A stretch of 64,000 bases of DNA, from the NCBI GenBank assembly GCA_963740675.1, contig CAVUFS010000001.1, positions 310,001 through 374,000 of the forward strand. The letters are read 5' to 3'. The notes below the pieces were generated by a model. The model was not told the DNA's origin. It ran no database searches and was given only the letters and a program-made list of their open reading frames with translations. The DNA is from CAIKMD01 sp963740675 (lineage in GTDB: Bacteria; Pseudomonadota; Alphaproteobacteria; ATCC43930; CGMCC-115725). Shown here in pieces: positions 17,842-26,476 of the stretch. Numbering within the stretch: position 1 is the stretch's first letter; each line of letters opens with the position of its first letter. The position numbers and the translations under genes are program-made.

Positions 17842-18366
17842 ATGGATTCGCCGGTCACCGGTCACATCGTACCTGGGCATATTGTCGAGAGCCCCGAGGA
17901 TATGCGCGCCCAGATCGAGGCGCAGGCTTCGGTCAAAAACCAGCCGACATTCTTCCATCTGCGCGCGCAACTGCCACGCCAAGGCCGCACCGACACGCCG
18001 ATGGCGGCGACCGACCGTATGTGGGTCGTCTTGAAGACCTATGCCTCGGATGGCGAGAACGAGCTGCATGCGCATCCGAACGAGGATCACGTCTTCCTCG
18101 TGCTGCAGGGCGAGGCTGATTTCTACGGGCCGAAGGGCGAGCTGAAGCGCGTGAAGCAGCATGACGGCATCCTTCTGCCGCGCGGCACTTTCTATTGGTT
18201 CAAGGCGGTCGGCGAGGAGCCGCTGGTGATGGCGCGGATCGGCGCCGTGGTCGATGCGGCGAAAGACGCGCTGGCGCGGATCGATTTCGACGGCAAGCCG
18301 ATGCACGGCAATTCCGCCGCCAACAAGACCGTGCCGGTGATCCTCGGCGACCGCTGGTTCGACTAG
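17842..18366 (+). CDS. Cupin-domain protein
   Basis: A 174-aa single-domain cupin. The two cupin motifs are visible: ELHAHPNEDHVFLVLQGEA (metal-binding His, His, Glu, His region) and HDGILLPRGTFYWF. Start at 17842 follows AAGGAG by 5 nt; the longer frame reaching into the hydrolase is not used. Metal-binding cupins act as dioxygenases, isomerases or decarboxylases. As the third gene of the LLM-hydrolase-cupin operon it may carry out a further ring or side-chain step; no specific function can be assigned. Confidence 0.83.
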   Translation: MDSPVTGHIVPGHIVESPEDMRAQIEAQASVKNQPTFFHLRAQLPRQGRTDTPMAATDRMWVVLKTYASDGENELHAHPNEDHVFLVLQGEADFYGPKGELKRVKQHDGILLPRGTFYWFKAVGEEPLVMARIGAVVDAAKDALARIDFDGKPMHGNSAANKTVPVILGDRWFD

Positions 18367-18476
18367 CGGCTACCTTGGGATAGCGTCGGGGCGCGCTCTA
18401 TTTCGATCCCGAATCAACCAGGGCTTCGTTCTCAGCGATCTTCGCCGGGCGTATCCATCTCGAATATTGAAACGGT

Positions 18477-18977
18477 TCAGGCGGCGCGATAGCCGAAGCG
18501 ACGCACCTTATCGAGATTGCGGCCTTCGATGCGCAGCAACCGCGTCGGACCGTCGCGGCGAGGCGAATGCAAATCGCCCTCGTTATAGAGATGCGCTTTG
18601 CCGGGCGTGAGCGTGTAGCTCTTGGCGAATGCCACCTTGCCCATCTTGCCTTCGCCCGCGGGCTCGAGCAGCATCCAATCGCTCATCACCGTCTCGCCCG
18701 CGACCTGGCCGTAAATCGCCCAGGCCGGGCCGTGATCGTGCGGCTGGCTTTCGCGCGCATCGGTGTAGTTATGCGCACAGATGCAGAAGCCGAGCTCGGG
18801 ATCCTCATAGAGGATATCGCGCTGTCCGGTGGCGGCGTGGTAATGCGCGGCAACGAAGCCCTGATCCTTGCACGCTTCTTCGACGAGCGCGCAAACCTGC
18901 TTGCGGCCTTCGACGCCGGGATGGGACTGCAAGGCGCGCCGGCATTCGGATGCGAATTGCTCGAGTGTCAGGCTCAT
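18477..18977 (-). CDS. Cysteine-dioxygenase-type cupin (thiol dioxygenase-like)
   Basis: A 166-aa protein with the HxH of a thiol dioxygenase cupin (QPHDHGPAWAIYGQVAGE) and the third histidine in EGDLHSPRR, matching the 3-His iron site of cysteine dioxygenase type I relatives. A strong AAGGAGG lies upstream of the start. The gene is 14 bp downstream of a small conserved protein on the same strand, so the two are probably co-transcribed. It may oxidise a thiol or other small substrate; the Tyr-Cys cofactor partner cannot be judged by eye. Confidence 0.72.
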   Translation of the reverse strand: MSLTLEQFASECRRALQSHPGVEGRKQVCALVEEACKDQGFVAAHYHAATGQRDILYEDPELGFCICAHNYTDARESQPHDHGPAWAIYGQVAGETVMSDWMLLEPAGEGKMGKVAFAKSYTLTPGKAHLYNEGDLHSPRRDGPTRLLRIEGRNLDKVRRFGYRAA

Positions 18978-18991
18978 GAAAATTCTCCTCC

Positions 18992-19417
18992 TTAGCCGCG
19001 CTGGTAGGGATAACAGCGTTCGCGTTCGAGCGTCAGGCCGAAATGATCGCCCAGCGCTTCGATGGCATCGCCCTCGGCGGGATAGGGATCGGCATTGCCG
19101 GGGCCGACAATGATGAAGCGCGCGCCGACATCGGCCTTGCCGCCCGAGGGCAGCATCGCCGTGACATGTGCGTTGCCGTCCTGATCGCGCAAGGTCAGGA
19201 ACAGCGGCATGGTGCGCTGGATATGGGCGTTGAGGCCGATGTCCTGCTCGATGTAGCTTTTCGAGGCGGGCTGAAAGCTCTGCACCGCCTTCTCACGCTC
19301 GAGCCGGAAATATTTCTCGACCGCGTGACGCATGAACTGCGATTCCTGCGCCGCTTCGGCCTCGGTTTCGAGCCGGAACCAGGATTTGCCGTTGGGCGCA
19401 TCGACGACGAAACGCAT
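18992..19417 (-). CDS. Conserved hypothetical protein
   Basis: A 141-aa soluble protein with no signal peptide and no motif I recognise. The N-terminal third is rich in charged helix (EAEAAQESQFMRHAVEKYF), and the rest alternates short hydrophobic strands (FLTLRDQDG, ARFIIVGPG) and ends with a CYPYQRG tail. Base use matches its neighbours. GGAAGGGA precedes the ATG. It is the first gene of a two-gene unit with the thiol-dioxygenase-like cupin, so a shared role is likely, but nothing specific can be said. Confidence 0.7.
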   Translation of the reverse strand: MRFVVDAPNGKSWFRLETEAEAAQESQFMRHAVEKYFRLEREKAVQSFQPASKSYIEQDIGLNAHIQRTMPLFLTLRDQDGNAHVTAMLPSGGKADVGARFIIVGPGNADPYPAEGDAIEALGDHFGLTLERERCYPYQRG

Positions 19418-19540
19418 GTCTCGTAATCCCTTCCCGCGCGGGATGAGGCAAGTCTAGCCCGAACCGCATCTCGCGCAAAGCCTTGCATACCAGGGGCATT
19501 TGACGCCGCCGTACCCTCCATTCTATAGCGCCGGGCGATC

Positions 19541-20299
19541 ATGGCGGATGAAATCACGTTAACATCACGGCGCAAATTCGCCGCGCCGAGTGCGGCGTTG
19601 CGTATCGTGCATAGCTCCGACCTTCACGTCGGCGAAGGCTTCACCGAGCCCGTGCACAAAGGCGACGGCACGGCGGGACTGCGTGTCGTTCTCGCCGCGG
19701 CGCGCGCCGCGAGGGCCGACGCCGTGATCCTCGCCGGCGATACATTCGAGCACAATCGCCTGTCGGCGGAATTGCTCGATCGTGCCGCAGCGATGCTGGC
19801 CGAAGCGAAGCTGCCGGTTGTCATTCTCCCCGGCAATCACGACCCGGCGATTGCGGACTCGGTCTTCCATCGCGCGATCGCCGCGCCGAAGAACGTCCGC
19901 GTCCTTGGCGTAACCGACGAAGCCGTGGTTTCGTTTCCCGGTCTCGCGCTTGAGATCTGGGGCAATGCGCATCGCGACTACGGGGACAACGCGCCGCTGG
20001 CCCAGCCGCAGCCGCGGCGCAGCTTCTGGCATGTCGCCGTCGCGCATGGCCACTATGCGCCGGTGGCAGATCGCTCGACCAATCTCAGGCCTGGCTGGCT
20101 GATCGGCGATGACGAGATCGTCGCGACCGGCGCGGACTACATCGCGCTCGGTCATTGGAACCGCTATGTCCGCGTCGGCGGCGACAATGTCGCGGCCTAT
20201 TATTCCGGCTCGCCCGATTACGCGCGCACCGTCAACCTCGTGATGCTGTCGCCGAACGGCACAGTGACGGTTGAGCGCGCGCCAGTGGATTGGGATTAA
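19541..20299 (+). CDS. Metallophosphoesterase (calcineurin-like, SbcD-type fold)
   Basis: A 252-aa metallophosphatase with all five signature blocks in order: SSDLHVGEG, LAGDTFEHNR, LPGNHDPA, VAHGHY and ALGHWN. This is the binuclear-metal core shared by SbcD/Mre11 exonucleases and many phosphodiesterases. It lacks the capping domain of SbcD and no sbcC lies nearby, so it is better called a stand-alone phosphoesterase. It is divergent from the hypothetical-cupin pair and followed by a palindromic repeat. Confidence 0.83.
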   Translation: MADEITLTSRRKFAAPSAALRIVHSSDLHVGEGFTEPVHKGDGTAGLRVVLAAARAARADAVILAGDTFEHNRLSAELLDRAAAMLAEAKLPVVILPGNHDPAIADSVFHRAIAAPKNVRVLGVTDEAVVSFPGLALEIWGNAHRDYGDNAPLAQPQPRRSFWHVAVAHGHYAPVADRSTNLRPGWLIGDDEIVATGADYIALGHWNRYVRVGGDNVAAYYSGSPDYARTVNLVMLSPNGTVTVERAPVDWD

Positions 20300-20311
20300 T
20301 CCTTCAACAAT

Positions 20312-20385
20312 CGTCATTCCCGCGAAAGCGGGAATCCAGCAAGCATCGTGCTGTTTCCCTGGACCCCCGCTTTCGCGGGGGTGAC
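20312..20385. repeat. Palindromic repeat family 2, copy a
   Basis: Two small palindromes CCCGCGAAAGCGGG (near 20319-20332) and CCCCCGCTTTCGCGGGGG (near 20363-20381) separated by about 30 bp lie between the convergent phosphoesterase and LLM genes. Both arms can form hairpins, and the whole element can fold on itself. Other copies are at 38700, 42480 and 57307. Confidence 0.88.
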
Positions 20386-20401
20386 AGAAGAGAGAAAATT
20401 C

Positions 20402-21454
20402 TCAAATCTTCTCCAAATGCGGCATGACCTCTTTGGCGAAGAGGTCGAGCGAGCGCTTGGCGTCGGCGAAGCTCAGCGTGCCGAAGAAGAGATAGGCGAG
20501 TAGGTAATTGGTGCCGAGCTCGGCCATTTCGCGCTCGATCGCGGCGCGCACGGTGGCGGGCGAGCCGGCGAGGATCATGCCGTTGGTGACGCATTCCTCG
20601 AACGTCGTACCCCGGCGGATGTTGAGCCGCGTGACGAGGTCGGAGCCGCCGGCGGCGCGTGCGCGATCGCGCAGCCATTCGAGGCTCTTGAGGTGATATT
20701 CGAAAGCCGGCTTGGCGATGCGCTGTGCTTCGGCGTCGGTGTCGGCGACGACGATGTGGCGCAGAATGCCGACCGCGGCACCGCCTTTGAATTCGGGCTT
20801 CGGCATCGCCGCGCTGCCGCGCTTGGCCAGCGCTTCCTTGAAGGCGGCGATATTGGGCTTGGCCTGCGCCGTCGGGCCGTTGGCGGTGAAGTGCAAGCCA
20901 TGCTCGCCGGCCCAGGTCGAGCCGACCGCGTTGGATGAGCCGTACCACATCGCCGGATAAGGCTTCTGATAGGGCCGCATCGGCATCGGCGTCTCGCCAT
21001 AGGTGAAGTATTTTCCCTGATGCGAGAACGGATCGTTGCTCAGCGCCTTGATCAGGCACTCATAGCCATCGAAGAAGATGTCGCGCAAATCGTCGTGATC
21101 GACATTGTTGAATTTGAGCTCGAAAGGCGAGACGCCGCGGCCGACGCCGACCTCGAGCCGGCCCTTGCTCATATGGTCGAGCATGCAGATCTCTTCCGCC
21201 AGGCGCAGCGGCGAATAGAGCGGCAGCAGATAGACCAGCGGCCCGAAATGGATTTTCTTGGTCAGCCTTGCGAGGGCGCCGAGATAGACATTCGGCCCCG
21301 GTATCATGTTGAGCGGCGTGCAATGATGTTCTGCGACATGCGCGCAGTAGAAGCCAGCCGCGTCAGCGGCGGCCAGAAACTCGAACCGCTCGTCGTATTG
21401 CTGGGCGAGCGGACGATCGGCACGCTCCAAATGATCGAAAAGACCGACTTTCAT
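20402..21454 (-). CDS. LLM-class flavin-dependent oxidoreductase
   Basis: A 350-aa luciferase-like monooxygenase of a second, shorter subgroup (start MKVGLFDHLERADRP). Seen: HVAEHHCTPLNMIPGP, LRLAEEICMLDHMSKGRLEVGVGRG and the C-terminal ILAGSPATVRAAIEREM. Its closest relative here is the gene at 36523 rather than the 374-396-aa group. It is the last gene of the minus-strand set lyase - dihydroxyphthalate-decarboxylase-like - LLM, with only 21 bp to the decarboxylase-like gene. Substrate unknown. Confidence 0.88.
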   Translation of the reverse strand: MKVGLFDHLERADRPLAQQYDERFEFLAAADAAGFYCAHVAEHHCTPLNMIPGPNVYLGALARLTKKIHFGPLVYLLPLYSPLRLAEEICMLDHMSKGRLEVGVGRGVSPFELKFNNVDHDDLRDIFFDGYECLIKALSNDPFSHQGKYFTYGETPMPMRPYQKPYPAMWYGSSNAVGSTWAGEHGLHFTANGPTAQAKPNIAAFKEALAKRGSAAMPKPEFKGGAAVGILRHIVVADTDAEAQRIAKPAFEYHLKSLEWLRDRARAAGGSDLVTRLNIRRGTTFEECVTNGMILAGSPATVRAAIEREMAELGTNYLLAYLFFGTLSFADAKRSLDLFAKEVMPHLEKI

Positions 21455-21475
21455 TGAACCTCACTCATCGAAGTA

Positions 21476-22462
21476 TCAGATGCGGAAGCCGCCGCGCTTG
21501 CGGCCTTCCGAGACGTCGAGGAACATGTCCTCCCAAGTGAGCAGGCGCTTGGTCAGGCCATGCTCATGCGAATAGCGCAGCAGCGTCTCGATCGTCTTGG
21601 CGTTCTGTTCCGTGGGGCCATTCGCCCAGGGATCGCCGCCGAGAATGTCCTGCTGCTCTTCCCAGGCCTCGCGATACCAGGCGAGCGGTGCGATGCGCGG
21701 ATTCTCCATCCGCTTCATCGCCGCTGCTTTCGAGCGCTCGAACGCCTTGAAGAGATTGATCGCGACCCAGGGATACTTTTCGGCAATCTCTTCGCGAAGC
21801 GCGACGATATGCATGATCGGGAAGATGCCGGTCTTCTTGAAATAGGCCTGCTCCTCCGCCTTGTGATCGGGGAAGAGCCGCGCGACGCGCTTATCCTTCT
21901 TGATGAAGGGCTCGATCAGATCGGAATGAAGCACGGCGTCGAGCGCGCCTTCGACCAGCATCGCCTCGACGCCCTGATCGTGGCGCAGCCGCGTCAGCTT
22001 CAGCCCCGGCGGCGGCGTGAATTCGACGTCCTCGTCGATCTCGGCATACCAATCGATCGAGCGGTGCGGCACGCCATATTCGCTTTCGAGAATGCCGCGC
22101 AACCAGTTGATCGCCGTTACCTGGAAAGATTTGACGCCGATCTTCTTGCCGATCAGATCGCTGGGCTTGGCGATGCCCTTGGTCGTGTTGATGAAGGCGA
22201 AGCCGTGGCGGAAGCGGCGATGTGGAAAGACGGGAATGCCGCGAAAGGGCAGGCCCTGATCGCGCGCGACGATATAGGACGAGCACGAGCATTCGGCGAT
22301 ATCGAATTCGCGGTTGCGCAGGAAGCGCCAATGCCGCGTCGATGAATCCATATCGGTCAGCACGGTGAGATCGACGCCGTCGACAGGGACAGCGCCTTCC
22401 TTCAGGCTGCGATGGATCTCGTAATCGCCGCAAGCCAGCGTCAACTTCACGCGGCTCGTCAT
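21476..22462 (-). CDS. 4,5-dihydroxyphthalate decarboxylase-like protein
   Basis: A 328-aa protein recognisable from its opening (KLTLACGDYEIHRSLKEG), the block FDIAECSCSSYIVARDQG and GIPVFPHRRFRHGF, which are characteristic of the Pht5/OphC-type 4,5-dihydroxyphthalate decarboxylase family. These proteins have a periplasmic-binding-protein fold but no signal peptide, and none is visible here, so it is cytoplasmic. The family member removes a carboxylate from 4,5-dihydroxyphthalate to give protocatechuate. The upstream lyase ends 1 bp before it, so the two are translationally coupled. Many members of this family are annotated only as ABC substrate-binding proteins. Confidence 0.8.
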   Translation of the reverse strand: MTSRVKLTLACGDYEIHRSLKEGAVPVDGVDLTVLTDMDSSTRHWRFLRNREFDIAECSCSSYIVARDQGLPFRGIPVFPHRRFRHGFAFINTTKGIAKPSDLIGKKIGVKSFQVTAINWLRGILESEYGVPHRSIDWYAEIDEDVEFTPPPGLKLTRLRHDQGVEAMLVEGALDAVLHSDLIEPFIKKDKRVARLFPDHKAEEQAYFKKTGIFPIMHIVALREEIAEKYPWVAINLFKAFERSKAAAMKRMENPRIAPLAWYREAWEEQQDILGGDPWANGPTEQNAKTIETLLRYSHEHGLTKRLLTWEDMFLDVSEGRKRGGFRI

Positions 22463-22463
22463 A

Positions 22464-23810
22464 TCAGCGATGTCCCGCCAGCACGCGATCGATCATCTCG
22501 CCGGCGACGCCGAGGTAATTCGACGGATCGACCAGCTTCGCCAATTCGACGCGTTTCATGTGCTTGGCAATATCCGGATCGGCGGCGAGCAGATCGAGGA
22601 ACGATTTCTTCGCCACGATCGATTTGCGGCAGATGTCGTAGACCAGATCATGCGCGCGCTGGCGGCCGAGATAGGGGCCAAGCCCCATCATCACTGCTTC
22701 CGAGACGATGAGCCCGCGCGTCAGGTCGAGATTGGCGCGCATCCGCGCCGGATCGACCTCAAGCCCCTCCATCAGGAAGCGCGCCTGATTGAGCGCGCCC
22801 GAAGCGAGACAGAAAATCTCCGGCACCGAGATCCATTCGATCTCCCACGGCCCGGTCGAGCGCTCGTGATCCTCGACCATCGCATCGAGGAGCGCCGCCA
22901 CGTTCTGCCGCACCATCGAGGTACAGGCGACAATGTAATTGCACGAAATCGGGTTGCGCTTCTGCGGCATGGTGCTGGATGAGCCGCGGCCCTCGGCGAA
23001 AGGCTCGTAAACCTCCTCGACCTCGGTCTGCATCATCAGCTTCACGTCGGTCGCGATCTTGCCAAGCGTGCCGGTGACGAGGCCGAGGAAGCAGCCGGTC
23101 TCGGCAATGCTGTCGCGCATCGTGTGCCAGGCGATCGGGGGCTGTCCGAGGCCGAGCTCTTTCATCAGGCCCTCTTGGACCTTGAGCCCGTCTTTGCCGA
23201 GCGAGGCGAGCGTGCCGGCCGCGCCACCGAATTCGCCGACCAGCACGCGCGGGCGCAGCTCTTTCAGACGCTGGAGATGCCGGTCGAAGCCCGACAGCAA
23301 AGTCGCGGCCTTGAAGCCGAACGTGATCGGCACGGCCTGTTGCAGATTGCTGCGCCCGGCCATCGGCGTGTCGCGATATTTCCTGGCAAGGCCGACAAGG
23401 GCTTTGCTGATCGCGACGATCTCTCCCTCGATCAGATCGAGCGCCTCGCGGATTTGGAGGACGGTCGCGGTGTCGGTGATGTCTTGCGTCGTCGCGCCCC
23501 AATGGCACCACTCGCCGACGCCGTTCGCGCATTTCTTGACGAGCTGCTGCACGACCGGCAGCACCGGATAACCGATGCGCTCGGTCTGCTTTTTGAGTAG
23601 CGCGAAGTCGTATTCGGTGGCCTGGCAATGCTTGACGATCTCTTCGGCCGCATCCTTGGGGATGATGCCGAGCCGCGCCTGCACCTTGGCCAGCGCCGCC
23701 TCGATATCGAGATATTTCTGAACGCGGTTCTCGTCCGAGAAGACGCGGCGCATCGCCTCGGTTGAGAAAATGTCGCGGAAAATCGCGGAATCGAGCGCGG
23801 AGGCTGGCAT
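22464..23810 (-). CDS. Fumarase/adenylosuccinate-lyase superfamily lyase (carboxymuconate-cycloisomerase-like)
   Basis: A 448-aa lyase with the superfamily signature GSSTMPQKRNP near residue 285, the upstream GATTQDITDT block carrying the catalytic base region, and GRSNLQQAVP. These features are shared by PurB, argininosuccinate lyase and 3-carboxy-cis,cis-muconate cycloisomerase (PcaB). The genetic setting, one base from a dihydroxyphthalate-decarboxylase-like gene, favours a catabolic role such as lactonisation or cleavage of a carboxylated intermediate over purine synthesis. A biosynthetic purB elsewhere in the genome would support that. Confidence 0.78.
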   Translation of the reverse strand: MPASALDSAIFRDIFSTEAMRRVFSDENRVQKYLDIEAALAKVQARLGIIPKDAAEEIVKHCQATEYDFALLKKQTERIGYPVLPVVQQLVKKCANGVGEWCHWGATTQDITDTATVLQIREALDLIEGEIVAISKALVGLARKYRDTPMAGRSNLQQAVPITFGFKAATLLSGFDRHLQRLKELRPRVLVGEFGGAAGTLASLGKDGLKVQEGLMKELGLGQPPIAWHTMRDSIAETGCFLGLVTGTLGKIATDVKLMMQTEVEEVYEPFAEGRGSSSTMPQKRNPISCNYIVACTSMVRQNVAALLDAMVEDHERSTGPWEIEWISVPEIFCLASGALNQARFLMEGLEVDPARMRANLDLTRGLIVSEAVMMGLGPYLGRQRAHDLVYDICRKSIVAKKSFLDLLAADPDIAKHMKRVELAKLVDPSNYLGVAGEMIDRVLAGHR

Positions 23811-23867
23811 GCTAATCCTTTGCGGCCTGAAATTTGCTGCCCAATGCTTTGCTATGGCCCAGCGGCT

Positions 23868-25899
23868 TTAGATGAGGCCGGTGGCGTCGCGCAAGCTCGG
23901 CCAGAGATCGCCGATCAGAGATTGCGGCCAGGGCATAGCGAAGATGCGATCGAAGACGAGATAGATCGCAACGGTCGCGATCCCGGCGCAGATGGTAGCG
24001 GTCATCCAGCGTTCGGTGAATTCAAAGCGCATCAACAGGAAGGTCAGCAGACAGAGCGCGGGCAGCAGGCCAATTCCGGCGCCGACGACGAGGAACCCGA
24101 TCAGCCACAGGAAGCAGCGCACCCCGCGCAGCTCGATCGCCTTGGTGAAGACGGGCATCGCGCCATGCGCCGCGTCGCCGACGGAGGAGGGCGCCTCGGC
24201 CGGACCGGTAAGCTTGGCGGCGGGATCGCCGAACACCTCGGTCGCCATGTTGAGCACGGCGAAGAACAGCGCGATCCAGCACGACGCATCGGGCACGAAT
24301 TTCGCCGCCGGGGGCCAGAAGCGCGAGAACCACATCGCGACGAGAATGGTCGCGATGAGGACGAGGCTGAACCAGGCGTCGCGGCCGAAACGCAGCGATG
24401 CGACGCGCAGATCGCGGAATGCCGCGACCGTGCCGGCAAGATGCGTCTTCATCGGCGGCAGCACGACCCAGAGGCAAAGGGCGAAGACGACCAGCACGAC
24501 CGGGCGCAGCGCCCAGGCAGCGCCGTAGATCTGCGTCGAGATGAAGAAATAACGCTCGAAGATGCCGCCCAGCACGAAACCCAGGATCAGCGGCGGCCGC
24601 GGCCAGCCGAGATGCTTCATGATCCAGCCAAGCGCGCCGAAGATCACGAGCGAATAGAGATCGCCCCAAGCCTGCGAGCCTTCGAAGGCGCCGAGGAAGA
24701 TCACCATCAGCACCAGCGGCACCAGCAAGCCGGCGCGCACGACCGCGAGCCGGGCGAACAATCCGCTCGCCATGATGCAGATCACCGCGCCGATCACATG
24801 CGAGAGCGTCAGCGTCCAGATGATCGAATAGGTGACGTCGAGATGCTTGGTCAGCATCTCCGGTCCCGGGCACGAGGCCGTGGATCAGAAAGGCCGACAG
24901 CAACAGAGCCATCGATGCGCCGGCCGGCACGCCGAACGCGATCGTCGGCACCAGATGCCCGCCTTCCTTGGAATTGTCCGACGCGATTGCCGCGATCACG
25001 CCGCGGACATCGCCCTTGCCGAAATTCTCGGTGTTCTTCTCGGTGCGCACGGCATGGCCATAGGCGATCCAGTCGATCACCGCCGCGCCGAGCCCCGGCA
25101 CCGCGCCGAGGAACGCGCCGAGGGCCGAGCAGCGCAGGACCAGCCACCAATTCTTCAGCGCGTCATGCCAGCCCTGCCACTGGCCGTGCAGATCGATGCG
25201 CGCGTGATCTTTGTCGACGATGGTGCTGCGCGTCGCCGCCATATCGATCAGCTCGGGGATGGCGAAGATGCCGAGCGTGAACGGCACCAGCGGCAGCTTG
25301 TCCCAGAGATAAAGCGAATCGAAGGTCCAGCGCAGCGTGCCGGTCTGCGCGTCGCCGCCGATCATCGCCAGCATCAGGCCGAGTCCGGCGCCGGTCAGGC
25401 CTTTGAGCGGCGCCTTGCCCGACAGCACGGCCACCATCGACAGGCCGAAGATGCAGAACGACAGCAATTCCGGCGAAGCAAGATAAAGCACCACCGGCCG
25501 CAGCACCGGGATCGCGAGCGCGAGAAGCAGGGCGCCGAAAATGCCGCCCATCAGCGAGGCGCCATAGCCGGCGCCGAAAGCGCGCGCTGCCTGACCCATG
25601 CGGGCCATCGGATGGCCGTCGAGCACCGTCGCCGCGGCGCCGACCGTGCCGGGCACGCCGAAAAGCACGGCAGGGATGAGGTCCGAGATCGTCGTCACCG
25701 ACGCCATGCCGAGCAGCAAGGCGAAGGCCGAGAACGTATCGAGGTGATAGGTGAAGGGGATCAGGATCGCGAGCCCGACCACGCCGCCCAGCCCCGGAAT
25801 GACGCCAAGGCTCAAGCCCAGAATGACGCCCGCAGTCATGATCGCGAGGCGCTCGGGCTCGAGAACGAGCGTCAACGCCTGCCAAGCGGCTTCCCACAT
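23868..25899 (-). pseudogene. Fused TctA-TctB tripartite tricarboxylate transporter permease, one frameshift
   Basis: Joined across one break it encodes about 676 aa. Residues ~1-505 are TctA: GVIPGLGGVVGLAILIP and the later GAVPGLGAAVIDWIAYG are its paired glycine-rich motifs, with many membrane helices. The last ~160 residues are a TctB-like four-helix domain, so the two subunits are fused. At 24865-24867 the minus strand reads CCCGGGACCGGAG; removing one G gives PGPEMLTKHLDV and a continuous protein. No TctC (Bug-type) binding protein is in the window. It lies 57 bp upstream of the lyase gene on the same strand. Start at 25899 with AGGGAGG 11 nt before it. Confidence 0.82.
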
Positions 25900-25954
25900 G
25901 CCCGAATCGACCCTCCCTATTAACTGCCTAATAAGCCCGGTAAACGCCCCGCGG

Positions 25955-26476
25955 TCAACTTTGAGCGGTGGTGGGCAGGGGTGGGGTGTCTGATTCTTCA
26001 CGCAGAATTGGCTTTGTTTGGAAATTTTCAGATTCCGCGCGCAATCGCTCCAGCGTCTCGACGGCGGCAAGGCCTTCGACCTCGCCGGTGACTTCGACGG
26101 TGATCGGCGCCGGCACAGCCTCGCCGCGCCGCCGCGCCTGTCGCCGCTCCAGCATGACGTAAGCGCGGTGCAAGGAGCGGTCGAGCGTGACCTCGTAGCG
26201 CGACAGGCGCGTCATCTCGCCCGGGCAGCACTCGAACACAGCGCCGATTTGCAAATCCTCGAGGCGCCGCGGCGTGGCATTGCGCCAGCCATCGATCAGC
26301 TCCGCCTCGACGCGATACATTCGCCTGAGACGCCACGCGCACATGGCGATGCGCTCGACGAGATGCTCTTCGACCGCATCTGCTGGCTCGACGGATTCAC
26401 GCAGCAAAGCTCGCCAACGTGGCGAGCCTACGTCACTGCCGCTCGGCCGACGCTTTGATGAAGTCGATGAAAGCAC
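25955..26476 (-). pseudogene. 5'-truncated remnant of an uncharacterised conserved protein family
   Basis: From about 26413 leftward the frame reads VEPADAVEEHLVERIAM, CAWRLRRMYRVEAEL, then LSRYEVTLDRSLHRAYVML and ERRQARRRG. I recognise this as the C-terminal two-thirds of a family often found in rhizobia and planctomycetes, whose N terminus normally carries a TGPRT...NALKHGLT segment. That part is absent: the ORF simply runs into the 3' end of the LysR gene at 26433-26476, and no ribosome binding site is seen. Function of the family is unknown. It may be a relic of an insertion or deletion at the edge of the Tct operon. Confidence 0.5.

Noticed and set aside
21476..22462. Calling the dihydroxyphthalate-decarboxylase-like gene a TctC or ABC receptor for the Tct permease
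   Set aside because: It has no signal peptide and carries the decarboxylase family blocks, so a cytoplasmic enzyme is more likely.
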